Assembly (NCBI RefSeq): GCF_900172225.1
Contig: NZ_FWFO01000002.1
Coordinates: 62,001 to 126,000, forward strand
Source: Falsiruegeria litorea R37
GTDB lineage: Bacteria > Pseudomonadota > Alphaproteobacteria > Rhodobacterales > Rhodobacteraceae
Length of the DNA stretch: 64,000 nt
Direction of reading: 5' to 3'
Shown here: positions 53,665 to 62,643 of the stretch, piece after piece
Numbering within the stretch: the stretch's first letter is position 1
Layout of the letters: every line of letters begins with the position of its first letter
Position numbers and translations under genes: made by a program
The notes under the pieces: generated by a model
What the model saw: the letters and a program-made list of their open reading frames with translations, nothing else
Told to the model about the DNA's origin: nothing
The model's database searches: none

Positions 53665-54897
53665 ATGATGAAACCGATCCCCCTTGCCGAAGCGCATTCT
53701 CTTCCGTTCTGGCGGCGGCCCTTTACCCTGCTGTTTGTTACCGCAATGGCCATGCCGATTGCGTTTTATGCCTGGTATGCTCTCCTGAACAATTTCGTCA
53801 TCGAAGTTGCAGATTTTGACGGCGCGGACATCGGATTGCTGCACACCGTGCGCGAGATCCCGGGCTTTCTGGCAGTTGGGGTCATCGCCATCATCATCTT
53901 CGTACGCGAGCAGGTGCTTGGGCTGATCTCGCTCTTCATGTTGGGGGTCGCCACGGCCTTTACCGCTTGGTTTCCCAGCTTGCAGGGCTTGCTGTTCCTG
54001 ACCCTGCTCAGCTCGATCGGGTTTCATTACTATGAGACGGTGAACCAGTCACTGCAATTGCAATGGCTGCCCAAGGAGCGGGCGCCGCAAATGCTGGGCT
54101 GGTTGATGGCGGCCGGATCCGCCACAACGACCGTGGTGTTTGTTCTGATCGTGATGATGTGGGACACGCTGAACCTGACGTATAACATCGTTTTCATGCT
54201 TTCAGGCGGGGTGACTGCGGCTATCGCGATTTTCTGCCTGCTGGCCTATCCCCAGTTCGAAGCGCCGACGCCGCAGGTCAAGAAGATGGTGCTGCGGAAA
54301 CGGTACTGGCTCTATTACGCGCTGCAGTTCATGTCCGGCGCACGGCGGCAGATCTTCATGGTCTTTGCCGGCTTCATGATGGTCGAACGTTTTGGGTTCG
54401 AGGTGCATGAGTTGACCGGCCTTTACCTGATCAACCTTGTGATCAACATGTTTGCCGCGCCGTTCCTGGGCAAGGCCGTGGCCAAGTTCGGTGAGCGCCG
54501 GACGCTGATGTTCGAATACATCGGTCTGGCGCTGGTGTTCGGTGCTTACGGGGGGCTCTATTGGTTCGGCTGGGGCTTTATGCTGGCGGCGTTCCTTTAT
54601 GTGATCGACCACATTCTGTTTGGTCTCGCAATGGCGCTGAAGACCTATTTCCAGAAGATCGCCGACCCCGGTGACATCGCGCCAACGGCTGCCGTGGCCT
54701 TTACCATCAACCACATCGCGGCGGTGTTCCTGCCGGTGTTGCTGGGGCTTTTGTGGGTTGTCTCTCCGGCGGCGGTCTTTGCGTTGGCGGCCTGTATGGC
54801 GCTGGTGTCCTTGGCGCTCTCGATGCTGATCCCACGCCACCCCGAACCCGGACACGAGACGATCTTTGCTCGCCCTGAGCCGGCCCCGGCGGAATAG
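53665..54897 (+). CDS. Major facilitator superfamily transporter
   Basis: 410 residues with about 12 membrane segments. The N-terminal half carries FAIAIIIFVREQ-like loop sequence (VIAIIIFVREQVLG) and the second half RLFG-like AKFGERRTLMFEYIGLALVFG, an MFS motif A variant. Substrate unknown. Six bases before a MATE transporter gene on the same strand. ATG at 53665 or 53668 are both possible; both follow a weak GAGA. A 127-base gap to priA holds no recognised signal. Confidence 0.85.
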   Translation: MMKPIPLAEAHSLPFWRRPFTLLFVTAMAMPIAFYAWYALLNNFVIEVADFDGADIGLLHTVREIPGFLAVGVIAIIIFVREQVLGLISLFMLGVATAFTAWFPSLQGLLFLTLLSSIGFHYYETVNQSLQLQWLPKERAPQMLGWLMAAGSATTTVVFVLIVMMWDTLNLTYNIVFMLSGGVTAAIAIFCLLAYPQFEAPTPQVKKMVLRKRYWLYYALQFMSGARRQIFMVFAGFMMVERFGFEVHELTGLYLINLVINMFAAPFLGKAVAKFGERRTLMFEYIGLALVFGAYGGLYWFGWGFMLAAFLYVIDHILFGLAMALKTYFQKIADPGDIAPTAAVAFTINHIAAVFLPVLLGLLWVVSPAAVFALAACMALVSLALSMLIPRHPEPGHETIFARPEPAPAE

Positions 54898-54903
54898 GCG
54901 CGC

Positions 54904-56298
54904 ATGGCGGATAAGGGACGGTTCCTGACCGGCTCCACCATGGGGCATGTGGTGCGCATGACCATGACGGGTGCCATGGGGATCACCTTTGTCTTTCTGG
55001 TGGATGCGGCCAATCTGTTCTGGATTTCGCAACTGGGCGACCCCAAGTTGATGGCCGCCATCGGCTTTGCCTTTGCGATCCAGTATTTCTCGGTCTCTGC
55101 CGGCATCGGCCTTATGATCGCGTCGACCGCGCTGGTGTCGCGCCGCATCGGCGAGGACAACCGGCCACTGGCGCGCCGCACCGCCACAAGTGCGGCGATG
55201 ATCGCTTTTGCGATTCAGAGTACGGTGGCCGCCTCGATCTTTGTATTCCGGCATGAGATCGTGGCGCTTTCCGGCGCAACCGGAGAAACAGCGGCGCTGG
55301 CTGCACGTTATCTGGCGATGTCAGTGCCCAGCCTTGGCATCATGGCGGTGTCGATGATCGCCAACGGCACGCTCAGGGCCGAGGGCGACGGGATGCGGTC
55401 GATGATGGTCACGCTGACCTCTGGCGCGGTGGCCATGGTGATCGATCCGATCATGATCGTGGGCTTTGGCTGGGGGCTGGATGGCGCGGCCATGGGGCTG
55501 AATATCTCGCGCGTGGTGATGCTGGTTGTGGCTTTGCGGTTTGCGATTGGTACGCATGACCTTCTAGCGCGGCCTTGTCTGCGGGGCTTGCGAGAAACCG
55601 CAGCGCCCTATTTTGCCATCGCCTTGCCTGCGATCCTGGCGCAGATGGCTACACCTGTGGGCAACTACCTGCTTACCATTGTCATGGCCGGATTCGGGGA
55701 TGAGGCCGTCGCAGGCTGGGCCGTGGTTGGCCGACTGACTGTTGTGGCGTTTGGCGGGATCTTTTCGCTGTCTGGGGCCATCGGTGGCATCTTTGGTCAG
55801 AACTTTGGTGCCGGGCGGCATGATCGCTTGTGTCGAACCTATCGTGATGCGTTGATCTTTGGGCTGATCTATACCGCCGTCACATGGTCTCTGCTGGCCT
55901 TGCTTGGTCCATGGATTGTCGGGGCCTTTGCTGTCACCGGTGCCGGGGTCGAGGTTGTTTTGAACTTCGTCTACTTCGGAGCCGGCGGGTTCGTGTTCGC
56001 CGCCGCGCTCTACGTGGCCTCAGCCGCCTTCAACGCTTTGATGAAGCCCGGCTGGGCCACGCTGGTATCCTGGATCCGCGACGGCATTCTGACGCTGCCT
56101 TTTGCCTGGGTCTTGGCTGGTTGGTTCGGTGCACCCGGCGTCATCTATGCCCAGGCGCTCGTTACCATCATCGTGGGGGCAGGGGCGGCTTGGTGGGGCT
56201 GGCTTTACGTGCAATCCCTGGGCCGAACCATGGTATCCGAGCTTGACCTCGACGCGCCGCGGCCCTACGCGCATGCGGACAGATTCAGGAGACGCTGA
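54904..56298 (+). CDS. MATE-family efflux transporter
   Basis: 464 residues with 12 membrane segments in two similar halves, family MatE (GLMIASTALVSRRIGEDN in the first, SGAIGGIFGQNFGAGRHD in the second). MATE proteins exchange cationic drugs or metabolites for sodium or protons; the substrate is unknown. It is 6 bases behind the MFS gene and its stop shares a base with the prmA start (TGATG), so the three may be one transcript. Confidence 0.9.
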   Translation: MADKGRFLTGSTMGHVVRMTMTGAMGITFVFLVDAANLFWISQLGDPKLMAAIGFAFAIQYFSVSAGIGLMIASTALVSRRIGEDNRPLARRTATSAAMIAFAIQSTVAASIFVFRHEIVALSGATGETAALAARYLAMSVPSLGIMAVSMIANGTLRAEGDGMRSMMVTLTSGAVAMVIDPIMIVGFGWGLDGAAMGLNISRVVMLVVALRFAIGTHDLLARPCLRGLRETAAPYFAIALPAILAQMATPVGNYLLTIVMAGFGDEAVAGWAVVGRLTVVAFGGIFSLSGAIGGIFGQNFGAGRHDRLCRTYRDALIFGLIYTAVTWSLLALLGPWIVGAFAVTGAGVEVVLNFVYFGAGGFVFAAALYVASAAFNALMKPGWATLVSWIRDGILTLPFAWVLAGWFGAPGVIYAQALVTIIVGAGAAWWGWLYVQSLGRTMVSELDLDAPRPYAHADRFRRR

Positions 56299-57176
56299 TG
56301 CCGACCTTTACCGCACTGACCACGTTGATGGGCAAAGCCCCCGCCGAAGCCCTGGGCGAAGCCATGGAACGCCTGAACCCGGAACCCACTGGCGTGGGCG
56401 TGTTCGAGGTCGAGGACGGGTCGGGCCTGTGGGAGGTTGGCGGCTATTTCACCGAGGCCCCGGACGAGGCAGGTCTGGCGCTTTTGGCCGCAACGTTTGA
56501 GGCCAAGCCGTTTGTGATCTCGGAACTGCCGGAAACCGACTGGGTCGCCCATGTGCGCCGCGAGCTGGCCCCTGTCGAGGCCGGGCGGTTCTTTGTCTAT
56601 GGCAGCCATGACGCCGACAAGGTGCCCGAGGGCAGCATTCCTCTGCTGATCGAGGCGGCGATGGCCTTCGGTACCGGCCACCACGGCACCACACTTGGCT
56701 GTCTGCGGGCTCTGGATCGTCTGATTTCGGACGGGTTCGAGGGCGCCAAGGTTGCCGACATCGGTTGTGGCACCGCGGTGCTGGCGATGGCCGCCGCTCG
56801 GGTGTGGACCGGCGATATCCTGGCCAGCGACATCGACGAAGTTGCCGTTGATGTGGCCGAGGCGAACCTGAAAGCCAACGGCATGGAGGGTACGGTCAAA
56901 TGTCTGGAGGCCGCGGGCTTTGATCACCCCGATCTGGCGGCCCATGCGCCCTATGACCTGGTTTTCGCCAATATCCTAAAGGGCCCGCTGGTGGCCCTGT
57001 CTCCGGATGTGACATCGCACCTGCGCCCCGGCGGATACGCGATTCTTTCGGGTATTTTGAATGAACAGGCGGACGAAGTGGTCGCTGTATATGCCGATAA
57101 TGGAAACAATCTGGTCCATCGGGATGAGATTGGCGAGTGGACAACGCTCACAATTCAAAGAAATGCCGCAATTTAG
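56298..57176 (+). CDS. prmA: Ribosomal protein L11 methyltransferase
   Basis: 292 residues. SAM-binding motif VADIGCGTAVLAMAAA (about 152-167) and NILKGPLVALSPDV (NxLxxPL catalytic region); AFGTGHHGTTLGCL is the family signature just before the SAM motif. It trimethylates ribosomal protein L11. Start shares one base with the MATE stop. The N-terminal substrate-recognition domain is present (FTALTTLMGKAPAEA). Confidence 0.94.
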   Translation: MPTFTALTTLMGKAPAEALGEAMERLNPEPTGVGVFEVEDGSGLWEVGGYFTEAPDEAGLALLAATFEAKPFVISELPETDWVAHVRRELAPVEAGRFFVYGSHDADKVPEGSIPLLIEAAMAFGTGHHGTTLGCLRALDRLISDGFEGAKVADIGCGTAVLAMAAARVWTGDILASDIDEVAVDVAEANLKANGMEGTVKCLEAAGFDHPDLAAHAPYDLVFANILKGPLVALSPDVTSHLRPGGYAILSGILNEQADEVVAVYADNGNNLVHRDEIGEWTTLTIQRNAAI

Positions 57177-57190
57177 GCCAGTTTTAGTGG

Positions 57191-57235
57191 CATTTTAGAC
57201 GTGGGTCTTTGTTTGGTCACATTTTAGCCGTAGGT
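57191..57235. repeat. Two direct repeats upstream of a small membrane-protein gene
   Basis: CATTTTAGACGTGGGT (57191-57206) and CATTTTAGCCGTAGGT (57220-57235): 14 of 16 bases identical, starts 29 bases apart. They lie between prmA and the gene at 57277. Could be a paired binding site near a promoter or a chance duplication. Confidence 0.4.
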
Positions 57236-57276
57236 TGTCTCAATCACCGGTGGGGGCCAGTGAGACGGAGGCTGCC

Positions 57277-57621
57277 ATGGTTGAGGACCATCTCCAATTT
57301 GATCGTCGCGTCGCGAAACTGACGCGGAAACATCAGGCCATGTCGGGCGGGTACACGCACCGCTTGCGTTCGGACGGGCTGATCGAAGTGAAACCCAGAC
57401 GGGCACGGCCCGGGGTGTCCCTGCGTGCGATTGCAATGTTTGTGTTTGGATTCTTCGTTTTCAAGGGCTTTCTGCTCGCACATCTTGGGCCTGCAGCTTA
57501 TGAAGAACGGCTTGCCAAGTTGCATGAAGGAACCGTCGTGGAACAGGGCGGCGCGGCTTTGATGGCAGTGGAGCCCGTCTCAGAGTTTATCGCATCCCAA
57601 ATCGGTCCAGTGCTGCGCTGA
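57277..57621 (+). CDS. Hypothetical single-pass membrane protein
   Basis: 114 residues. Start ATG 57277 (MVEDHLQFDRRVAKLTRKHQ) has GGAGG 5 bases upstream; a TTG at 57235 is rejected. The N-terminal half is basic (HRLRSDGLIEVKPRRARPG), then one membrane segment (about 58-76, LRAIAMFVFGFFVFKGFLL) and a small C-terminal domain. Topology suggests cytosolic N-terminus. No family recognised; similar short proteins occur in Rhodobacteraceae. Followed by a strong terminator. Confidence 0.75.
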   Translation: MVEDHLQFDRRVAKLTRKHQAMSGGYTHRLRSDGLIEVKPRRARPGVSLRAIAMFVFGFFVFKGFLLAHLGPAAYEERLAKLHEGTVVEQGGAALMAVEPVSEFIASQIGPVLR

Positions 57622-57666
57622 AACAAGCACCGCCGGGGCACTGTCCGGGATACATTCAGACAAAAG

Positions 57667-57700
57667 AAAACGCCGCATGAATATGTCATGCGGCGTTTCT
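57667..57700. terminator. Bidirectional rho-independent terminator
   Basis: Stem AAACGCCGCATGA (57668-57680), loop ATATG, TCATGCGGCGTTT (57686-57698): 13 perfect base pairs, with A-rich sequence before and CTTTT after. It stands between the stop of the small membrane protein (57621) and that of the convergent DUF1127 gene (57735). Confidence 0.9.
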
Positions 57701-57734
57701 TTTGATCCCCGAGGGAGAGGCGGGGAAGAAAGGC

Positions 57735-57950
57735 TCAGAAGCGGTGCGACCCTTCTGCAACGCCGTCGATGTCGCCGCGGATCAGACCGATGTCTTCCAG
57801 TTCGCGGTCGGACAGTTCCGACAGGGTGTTGCGGGTGACGCGTGCGTCGTTCCACAGGGCGATTGCGTTCACTGCGGAGGCGAATGTTGCGCCGATACGG
57901 CCAACGAGGCCGATCGAGCCATAGGTGCGGGTGGTGTCCAGTGCAGCCAT
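57735..57950 (-). CDS. DUF1127 (YjiS-like) small protein
   Basis: 71 residues. C-terminal RNTLSELSDRELEDIGLIRGDID is the DUF1127 signature (split at LSELSDRELEDIGL); the N-terminal part is hydrophobic. Start ATG 57950 has AAGGA 8 bases upstream; the ATG two codons earlier (57956) is too close to it. Small DUF1127 proteins have been linked to RNA turnover and phosphate or stress responses in alphaproteobacteria. A palindrome lies in its long upstream region. Confidence 0.85.
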   Translation of the reverse strand: MAALDTTRTYGSIGLVGRIGATFASAVNAIALWNDARVTRNTLSELSDRELEDIGLIRGDIDGVAEGSHRF

Positions 57951-58037
57951 ATCCATGTTCCTTCTGGTTTGTGTGAGTAGTCACTGTTTTCGTTCTGAGC
58001 CGCACTTATGGCGGGCAAATCACCGGCACAAGAGATC

Positions 58038-58062
58038 AAAATTGCATGTGTCCTATGCAATT
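58038..58062. promoter_or_regulatory. Inverted repeat upstream of the DUF1127 gene, candidate operator
   Basis: AAATTGCAT (58038-58046), seven bases, ATGCAATTT (58054-58062): perfect 9-base arms. It lies in the 335-base gap 57951-58285 between divergent DUF1127 and ruvC, about 90 bases before the DUF1127 start. The rest of the gap has no other motif I can name; I found no clear alphaproteobacterial LexA box (GTTC-N7-GTTC) before ruvC. Confidence 0.45.
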
Positions 58063-58285
58063 TCTGCAAGGGTCGAAATGGCTGAAACAGTCATGAAATA
58101 AAGGGTGATCAGGTGTCGCAAACGTGTCGCTTTTTGCATTGCGGCATGTCGTTTTCAGACCGAAAGTCGTAGGCGGAACAGGCGGTGTCGTTTTTGTCTG
58201 TGATCGCAAAGCGCTTGGAAAATGTTCCCCTTTCGTGCTAGTTCGTGAGAAACGTTACAAAAACGAGCAGGGCGTGGGCGGATTT

Positions 58286-58783
58286 ATGCGAATTCTGGGC
58301 ATCGACCCCGGATTACGGACCATGGGATGGGGCGTAATCGAATCAAACGGTAGCCGGTTGAGCCACATTGCCAACGGTCATTGCACCTCTGGTTCGGGTG
58401 ATCTGGCAGAGCGGCTCTTGTCGCTGCATGAGCAACTTACGGATGTCGTGGCCCGCTATGCGCCAGATCAGGCGGCCATCGAACAGACTTTCGTGAACAA
58501 GGATGGGGCCGGGACGCTGAAACTGGGCCAAGCGCGTGGAGTGGCTTTGCTGACCTTGGCGCAGGCGGGCATCCCGATTGGCGAATATGCCCCCAACAAG
58601 GTCAAGAAAACCATCGTTGGCGCAGGTCACGCCGACAAGCAGCAGATCCTTTACATGGTGAAACTGCAGTTGCCCGGTTGTCAGCCTGCAGGCGCGGATG
58701 CTGCGGATGCTCTGGCCATCGCCATGTGCCACGCGCATTATGGTGGCAAGGGCGACATCCGGCTGCGAGAGGTACAGGCATGA
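58286..58783 (+). CDS. ruvC: Crossover junction endodeoxyribonuclease RuvC
   Basis: 165 residues. Acidic active site: Asp7 in [12 protein letters not shown], Glu in [10 protein letters not shown], and the Asp pair in [16 protein letters not shown]. It cuts Holliday junctions brought by RuvAB. Start 58286 opens the conserved MRILGIDPG; the frame is open further upstream without similarity. Stop overlaps the ruvA start (ATGA). Confidence 0.96.
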   Translation: MRILGIDPGLRTMGWGVIESNGSRLSHIANGHCTSGSGDLAERLLSLHEQLTDVVARYAPDQAAIEQTFVNKDGAGTLKLGQARGVALLTLAQAGIPIGEYAPNKVKKTIVGAGHADKQQILYMVKLQLPGCQPAGADAADALAIAMCHAHYGGKGDIRLREVQA

Positions 58784-59463
58784 TTGGCAAGCTGACAGGG
58801 CGGCTGGATTACCGGGCCGCCGACCACATCCTGATCGACGTACGAGGGGTGGGGTATATCGTTTATTGCTCGGACCGGACACTGGCGTCGCTGCCGGGCG
58901 TGGGCGAGGCGGTCTCGCTTTATACCGACATGGTGGTGCGCGAGGATCTGATGCAGCTTTATGGCTTCACCTCGCTCATTGAAAAGGAATGGCATCGCCT
59001 GCTGTGTTCCGTGCAGGGGATCGGTGCCAAGGTTTCGCTGGCCATTCTGGGTACGCTGGGGCCAGATGGCGTGAGCCGTGCGATCGCTTTGGGTGATTGG
59101 GCCACAGTCAAGGCGGCCAAGGGCGTGGGCCCCAAGACCGCACAGCGCGTTGTGCTCGATCTCAAGGACAAGGCCCCAGGCGTCATGGCCCTGGGCGGTA
59201 CCGTGACCGAGGCGATGGACGGCCCGGAACTGGAGGTGCTGGAGGCCGCGGATCCCGCACCAGCGCCCAAACCCCGCAAGAAACCGACCGCTCCCTCGGG
59301 TGCGGCTGCGGCCTCGGCTGGTGCTTTGTCTGCGTTGTCAAACCTCGGATATGGCCCGTCGGATGCTGCCTCGGCGGTGGCTGAGGCGGCCGCCTCAAAC
59401 CCCGAGGCAGGGGAGGCGGATCTGATCCGCGCGGCGCTGAAATTGCTGGCACCCAAGGGGTAG
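58780..59463 (+). CDS. ruvA: Holliday junction DNA helicase subunit RuvA
   Basis: 227 residues. OB-fold N-terminal domain ([19 protein letters not shown]), helix-hairpin-helix motifs [13 protein letters not shown] and [16 protein letters not shown], an Ala/Pro-rich flexible linker ([11 protein letters not shown], longer than in E. coli, about 160-185), and a C-terminal RuvB-contact domain. Binds four-way junctions as a tetramer. Overlaps ruvC; 4 bases before ruvB. Confidence 0.95.
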   Translation: MIGKLTGRLDYRAADHILIDVRGVGYIVYCSDRTLASLPGVGEAVSLYTDMVVREDLMQLYGFTSLIEKEWHRLLCSVQGIGAKVSLAILGTLGPDGVSRAIALGDWATVKAAKGVGPKTAQRVVLDLKDKAPGVMALGGTVTEAMDGPELEVLEAADPAPAPKPRKKPTAPSGAAAASAGALSALSNLGYGPSDAASAVAEAAASNPEAGEADLIRAALKLLAPKG

Positions 59464-59467
59464 ATGA

Positions 59468-60487
59468 ATGATCGACGCTGATCCCGCTTTGCGCCCCGAG
59501 CCACTGCCAGAGGACAACGATCGCGCCCTGCGCCCGCAGGGCTTGGGTGAATTCATCGGCCAGGCCGAGGCGCGCGCCAACCTGCGCGTCTTTATCCAAT
59601 CCGCCAAACAACGCGGCGAGGCGATGGACCACACGCTGTTTCATGGCCCCCCCGGTTTGGGCAAAACCACCCTGGCGCAAATCGTGGCGCGCGAGCTGGG
59701 CGTCAACTTTCGCATGACCTCTGGGCCGGTGCTGGCCAAGGCAGGCGATCTGGCGGCGATCCTGACCAACCTGGAAAGCCGCGATGTGTTGTTCATCGAC
59801 GAAATCCACCGCCTGAACCCGGCTGTCGAAGAGGTGCTTTACCCGGCGATGGAGGATTTCGAGCTCGATCTGGTGATCGGTGAGGGGCCTGCTGCGCGTA
59901 CCGTGCGGATTGAGCTGCAGCCATTTACCCTGGTGGGGGCAACTACGCGGATGGGCCTGCTGACCACGCCGCTGCGCGACCGCTTTGGTATCCCGACGCG
60001 GTTGCAGTTCTATACGGTGGATGAGTTGCACGAGATCGTCACCCGAAACGCCCGAAAACTGGGCGCGCCAGCCGACGACGAAGGCGCGCGAGAGATTGCG
60101 CGTCGCGCTCGCGGTACCCCCCGGATCGCGGGACGACTGTTGCGCCGGGTGGTGGATTTTGCCGTGGTCGAGGGCGACGGGCACATCACCCGCGAGCTGG
60201 CGGATGGTGCGTTGACTCGTCTTGGGGTGGACAACCTGGGCCTGGATGGCGCGGATCGCCGGTATTTGAAGCTGATTGCCGAGAACTACAGCGGCGGTCC
60301 GGTGGGGATCGAGACGCTGTCGGCAGCCCTGTCGGAAAGCCGCGATGCGTTGGAAGAGGTGATCGAGCCTTATTTGCTGCAACAGGGGTTGATCCAGCGC
60401 ACGCCGCGCGGGCGGATGCTGGCGCAAAAGGCCTGGGCGCATCTGGGGTTGCCCATGCCCAAAAGTCAGAGTGATTTGTTTGGTTAG
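59468..60487 (+). CDS. ruvB: Holliday junction DNA helicase subunit RuvB
   Basis: 339 residues. Walker A GPPGLGKT (60-67), Walker [11 protein letters not shown] (about 106-115), sensor GATTRMGLL and arginine finger region [14 protein letters not shown]. Ring-shaped AAA+ motor that drives branch migration with RuvA. Start ATG 59468 ([11 protein letters not shown]). Confidence 0.96.
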   Translation: MIDADPALRPEPLPEDNDRALRPQGLGEFIGQAEARANLRVFIQSAKQRGEAMDHTLFHGPPGLGKTTLAQIVARELGVNFRMTSGPVLAKAGDLAAILTNLESRDVLFIDEIHRLNPAVEEVLYPAMEDFELDLVIGEGPAARTVRIELQPFTLVGATTRMGLLTTPLRDRFGIPTRLQFYTVDELHEIVTRNARKLGAPADDEGAREIARRARGTPRIAGRLLRRVVDFAVVEGDGHITRELADGALTRLGVDNLGLDGADRRYLKLIAENYSGGPVGIETLSAALSESRDALEEVIEPYLLQQGLIQRTPRGRMLAQKAWAHLGLPMPKSQSDLFG

Positions 60488-60526
60488 GGACGCCTCCGGC
60501 GGCCGTATTTGGAACAAGAAGAAATT

Positions 60527-60835
60527 ATGGACGAGCGACTCTCAGACCTGACCGATTTGGCGCGCCGGATTTCCGATCTTTATGCAGAACGGTTCGACGT
60601 GGAACGTGACGCCACATGGTATTTGGGCAAGATGTCTGAGGAGTTGGGCGAGGTGACCTCGGCCTATCTGAAACTGGCGGGGCAGGGGCGCGGCGCGGGA
60701 TCGCGGGCGGATCTGGAGAATGAGGTTGCCGATCTCTTGGGCTTTGTGTTGCTGTTTGCTGATTGGCAAGGCATAGATCCCGGTAAGGCCCTGCAGCGCA
60801 AGTGGGGCAGCTATCTGGAGGCTGAGAAGGTATGA
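60527..60835 (+). CDS. Small MazG-like nucleotide pyrophosphohydrolase-fold protein
   Basis: 102 residues. All-helical; KMSEELGEVTSAYLKL supplies the EExxE metal motif and LENEVADLLGFVLLF the second ExxxD motif of MazG/dUTPase-like all-alpha pyrophosphatases. It may clear a damaged or surplus nucleotide. Start ATG 60527 (MDERLSDLTD); a TTG at 60509 is less likely. Overlaps the next gene by 4 bases (ATGA). Its position between ruvB and the ybgC-tol genes fits a housekeeping transcript. Confidence 0.78.
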   Translation: MDERLSDLTDLARRISDLYAERFDVERDATWYLGKMSEELGEVTSAYLKLAGQGRGAGSRADLENEVADLLGFVLLFADWQGIDPGKALQRKWGSYLEAEKV

Positions 60836-61455
60836 CACCGCAAGAGATCGAGGCGCTCTTTACCCGCGACGGAGGTGAGTTTCTCTTTGCCCGTTGGTCG
60901 CGCCCGATCGTGCCGATTGTATTTGGTGTCGAAGATCAAACATTGGAAACGGTCAAAGGCGCGTTTGAGGCGGTTGTAACGCTGGCCAACCACAAGATGG
61001 CGGAAACCGACCCCGAGTTGGGCGCCAATTGCATGGTCTTCTTCTTTCGTGACTGGGCGGAGCTGCTTGAGGTTCCCGATCTGGACCGTCTGGTGCCGGA
61101 ATTGGCTCCGCTGGTCGAGCGGCTGACCGAGATGGGCGCGAACCAATACCGTACCTTCCGGTTTGAAGACGACGGCGCCATCAAGGCGGCCTTTGTATTC
61201 CTGCGGATGGATGACGAGATGTCCAAAGTGCCTGCTGAAACATTGGCGCTTAGCCAGGTGGTGCAGATCATGCTGCTTTGGTCTGATCTGGCGTTTCGCG
61301 AACGCTCGCCTCTGGCGGTGGCGGGCGAGACAACGATTTTGCGCCCGGACATCGCCGATGTGATCCGGGCGGCTTATGATCCGGTGTTGCCGACGGCGGC
61401 ACAGGATGCGTCACACGCCTTGCGGATCTTTGCCCGGATGGGGGCGGCGCAGTGA
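60832..61455 (+). CDS. Conserved hypothetical protein of the ruv-tol locus
   Basis: 207 residues, soluble, acidic, no signal peptide or membrane segment. Segments that look conserved: GEFLFARWSRPIVPIVFGV, GANQYRTFRFEDDGAIKA and LALSQVVQIMLLWSDLAF. No family recognised. Start overlaps the MazG-like stop and its own stop overlaps the ybgC start (ATGA-type both sides), so it is firmly part of the transcript leading into tolQRA. A role in envelope or nucleotide housekeeping is only guilt by position. Confidence 0.8.
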   Translation: MTPQEIEALFTRDGGEFLFARWSRPIVPIVFGVEDQTLETVKGAFEAVVTLANHKMAETDPELGANCMVFFFRDWAELLEVPDLDRLVPELAPLVERLTEMGANQYRTFRFEDDGAIKAAFVFLRMDDEMSKVPAETLALSQVVQIMLLWSDLAFRERSPLAVAGETTILRPDIADVIRAAYDPVLPTAAQDASHALRIFARMGAAQ

Positions 61456-61838
61456 AACATCTCTTTCCCATTCGCGTCTATTACGAAGACACCGATATGG
61501 GCGGGATCGTCTACCACGCCAACTACCTGCGTTACATCGAGCGCGCGCGCTCGGATTGGGTGCGCAATCTGGGCAATGACCAGAACGCGATGAAAGATGC
61601 AGGCCTGGTCTGGGTCGTGCGCAAGATCGAGGCGGAATACCTCAATACAGCCAAGTTCGATGACGAGCTTCAGGTCGAAACCGAAGTGGCCAGTCTTTCG
61701 GGTGTCCGCCTGACAATGAACCAGCTGATCACGCGCGGTGACACGGAAATTTTCCGCGCATCGGTCACCGCTGTCTGCATGACAACCGAGGGACGCCCGA
61801 CGCGCCTTCCGGCAGAGATTCGCGCATTGATGCAATAA
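61452..61838 (+). CDS. ybgC: Tol-Pal system-associated acyl-CoA thioesterase
   Basis: 128 residues, 4-hydroxybenzoyl-CoA thioesterase hot-dog fold. VYYEDTDMGGIVYHANYLRYIERAR holds the catalytic Asp (split at YEDTDMGGIVYHANYL). YbgC acts on short or phospholipid-related acyl chains in the cytoplasm and is usually the first gene of the tol-pal cluster. Overlaps the upstream hypothetical gene by 4 bases; 106 bases before tolQ. Confidence 0.94.
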   Translation: MKHLFPIRVYYEDTDMGGIVYHANYLRYIERARSDWVRNLGNDQNAMKDAGLVWVVRKIEAEYLNTAKFDDELQVETEVASLSGVRLTMNQLITRGDTEIFRASVTAVCMTTEGRPTRLPAEIRALMQ

Positions 61839-61944
61839 ATCGTGTGCTGGGGGTGGTTATGTTGGCATTTCGTGCCGATTTGAGATAGCGTCTGCCCAAA
61901 CAAGGCCGACAAAACCGGCCGCAAGGCAAAGAACGAGCAGGTTC

Positions 61945-62640
61945 ATGGAAGCAGAAACTCTGGCGCTGGCGCAGGAGATCGATTTCTCGTTTTGGGGATT
62001 GTTTGCGCGCGCGACGCTCACCGTCAAACTGGTGATGGTGATCCTGATGGTGGCGTCATTCTGGGCGTGGTCCATTATCATCCAAAAACTGATCATGTAT
62101 CGGGCGGCCCGGCGCGAGGCGGATGTCTTTGATCAGGCATTCTGGTCGGGTGATCCGCTGGACGCGCTGTTCGAACAGATCGGGCCAGAGCCCAAGGGCA
62201 GCTCGCAAAAGATCTTTGCTGCGGGCATGATCGAATGGCGCCGCTCGCATCGCACGGATGGGGGACTGATCGCGGGTGCGCAGGCGCGCATCGACCGGTC
62301 GATGGACGTGGCCATCAACAAAGAGGCTGAAGCTCTGCAAAAAGGCCTGCCGGTGCTGGCCACCGTGGGCTCGACCGCGCCGTTCATCGGCCTTTTCGGC
62401 ACCGTCTGGGGCATCATGAACGCGTTCATCGAGATTGCGGAACAGCAAAACACCAACCTGGCCGTTGTGGCCCCTGGCATTGCCGAGGCTTTGCTCGCGA
62501 CGGGCCTGGGCCTGCTTGCGGCGATCCCGGCGGTAATCTTTTACAACAAACTCAGCGCAGACAGCGACCGCATCGTGGCAGGGTACGAGGCCTTTGCCGA
62601 CGAGTTTGCGACCATCCTGTCGCGTCAGCTGGACAGCTGA
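61945..62640 (+). CDS. tolQ: Tol-Pal system proton channel protein TolQ
   Basis: 231 residues, three membrane segments (ATLTVKLVMVILMVASFWAW, LPVLATVGSTAPFIGLFGTV, EALLATGLGLLAAIPAVIFY), MotA/TolQ/ExbB family. With TolR it forms the proton-driven motor that energises TolA during outer-membrane constriction. Three bases before tolR. GTVWGIMNAF follows the second membrane segment, as usual. Confidence 0.95.
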   Translation: MEAETLALAQEIDFSFWGLFARATLTVKLVMVILMVASFWAWSIIIQKLIMYRAARREADVFDQAFWSGDPLDALFEQIGPEPKGSSQKIFAAGMIEWRRSHRTDGGLIAGAQARIDRSMDVAINKEAEALQKGLPVLATVGSTAPFIGLFGTVWGIMNAFIEIAEQQNTNLAVVAPGIAEALLATGLGLLAAIPAVIFYNKLSADSDRIVAGYEAFADEFATILSRQLDS

Positions 62641-62643
62641 ATC

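Noticed and set aside
58190-58286. LexA box before ruvC
   Set aside because: GTTC words occur, but none with the 7-base spacing of the alphaproteobacterial SOS box.
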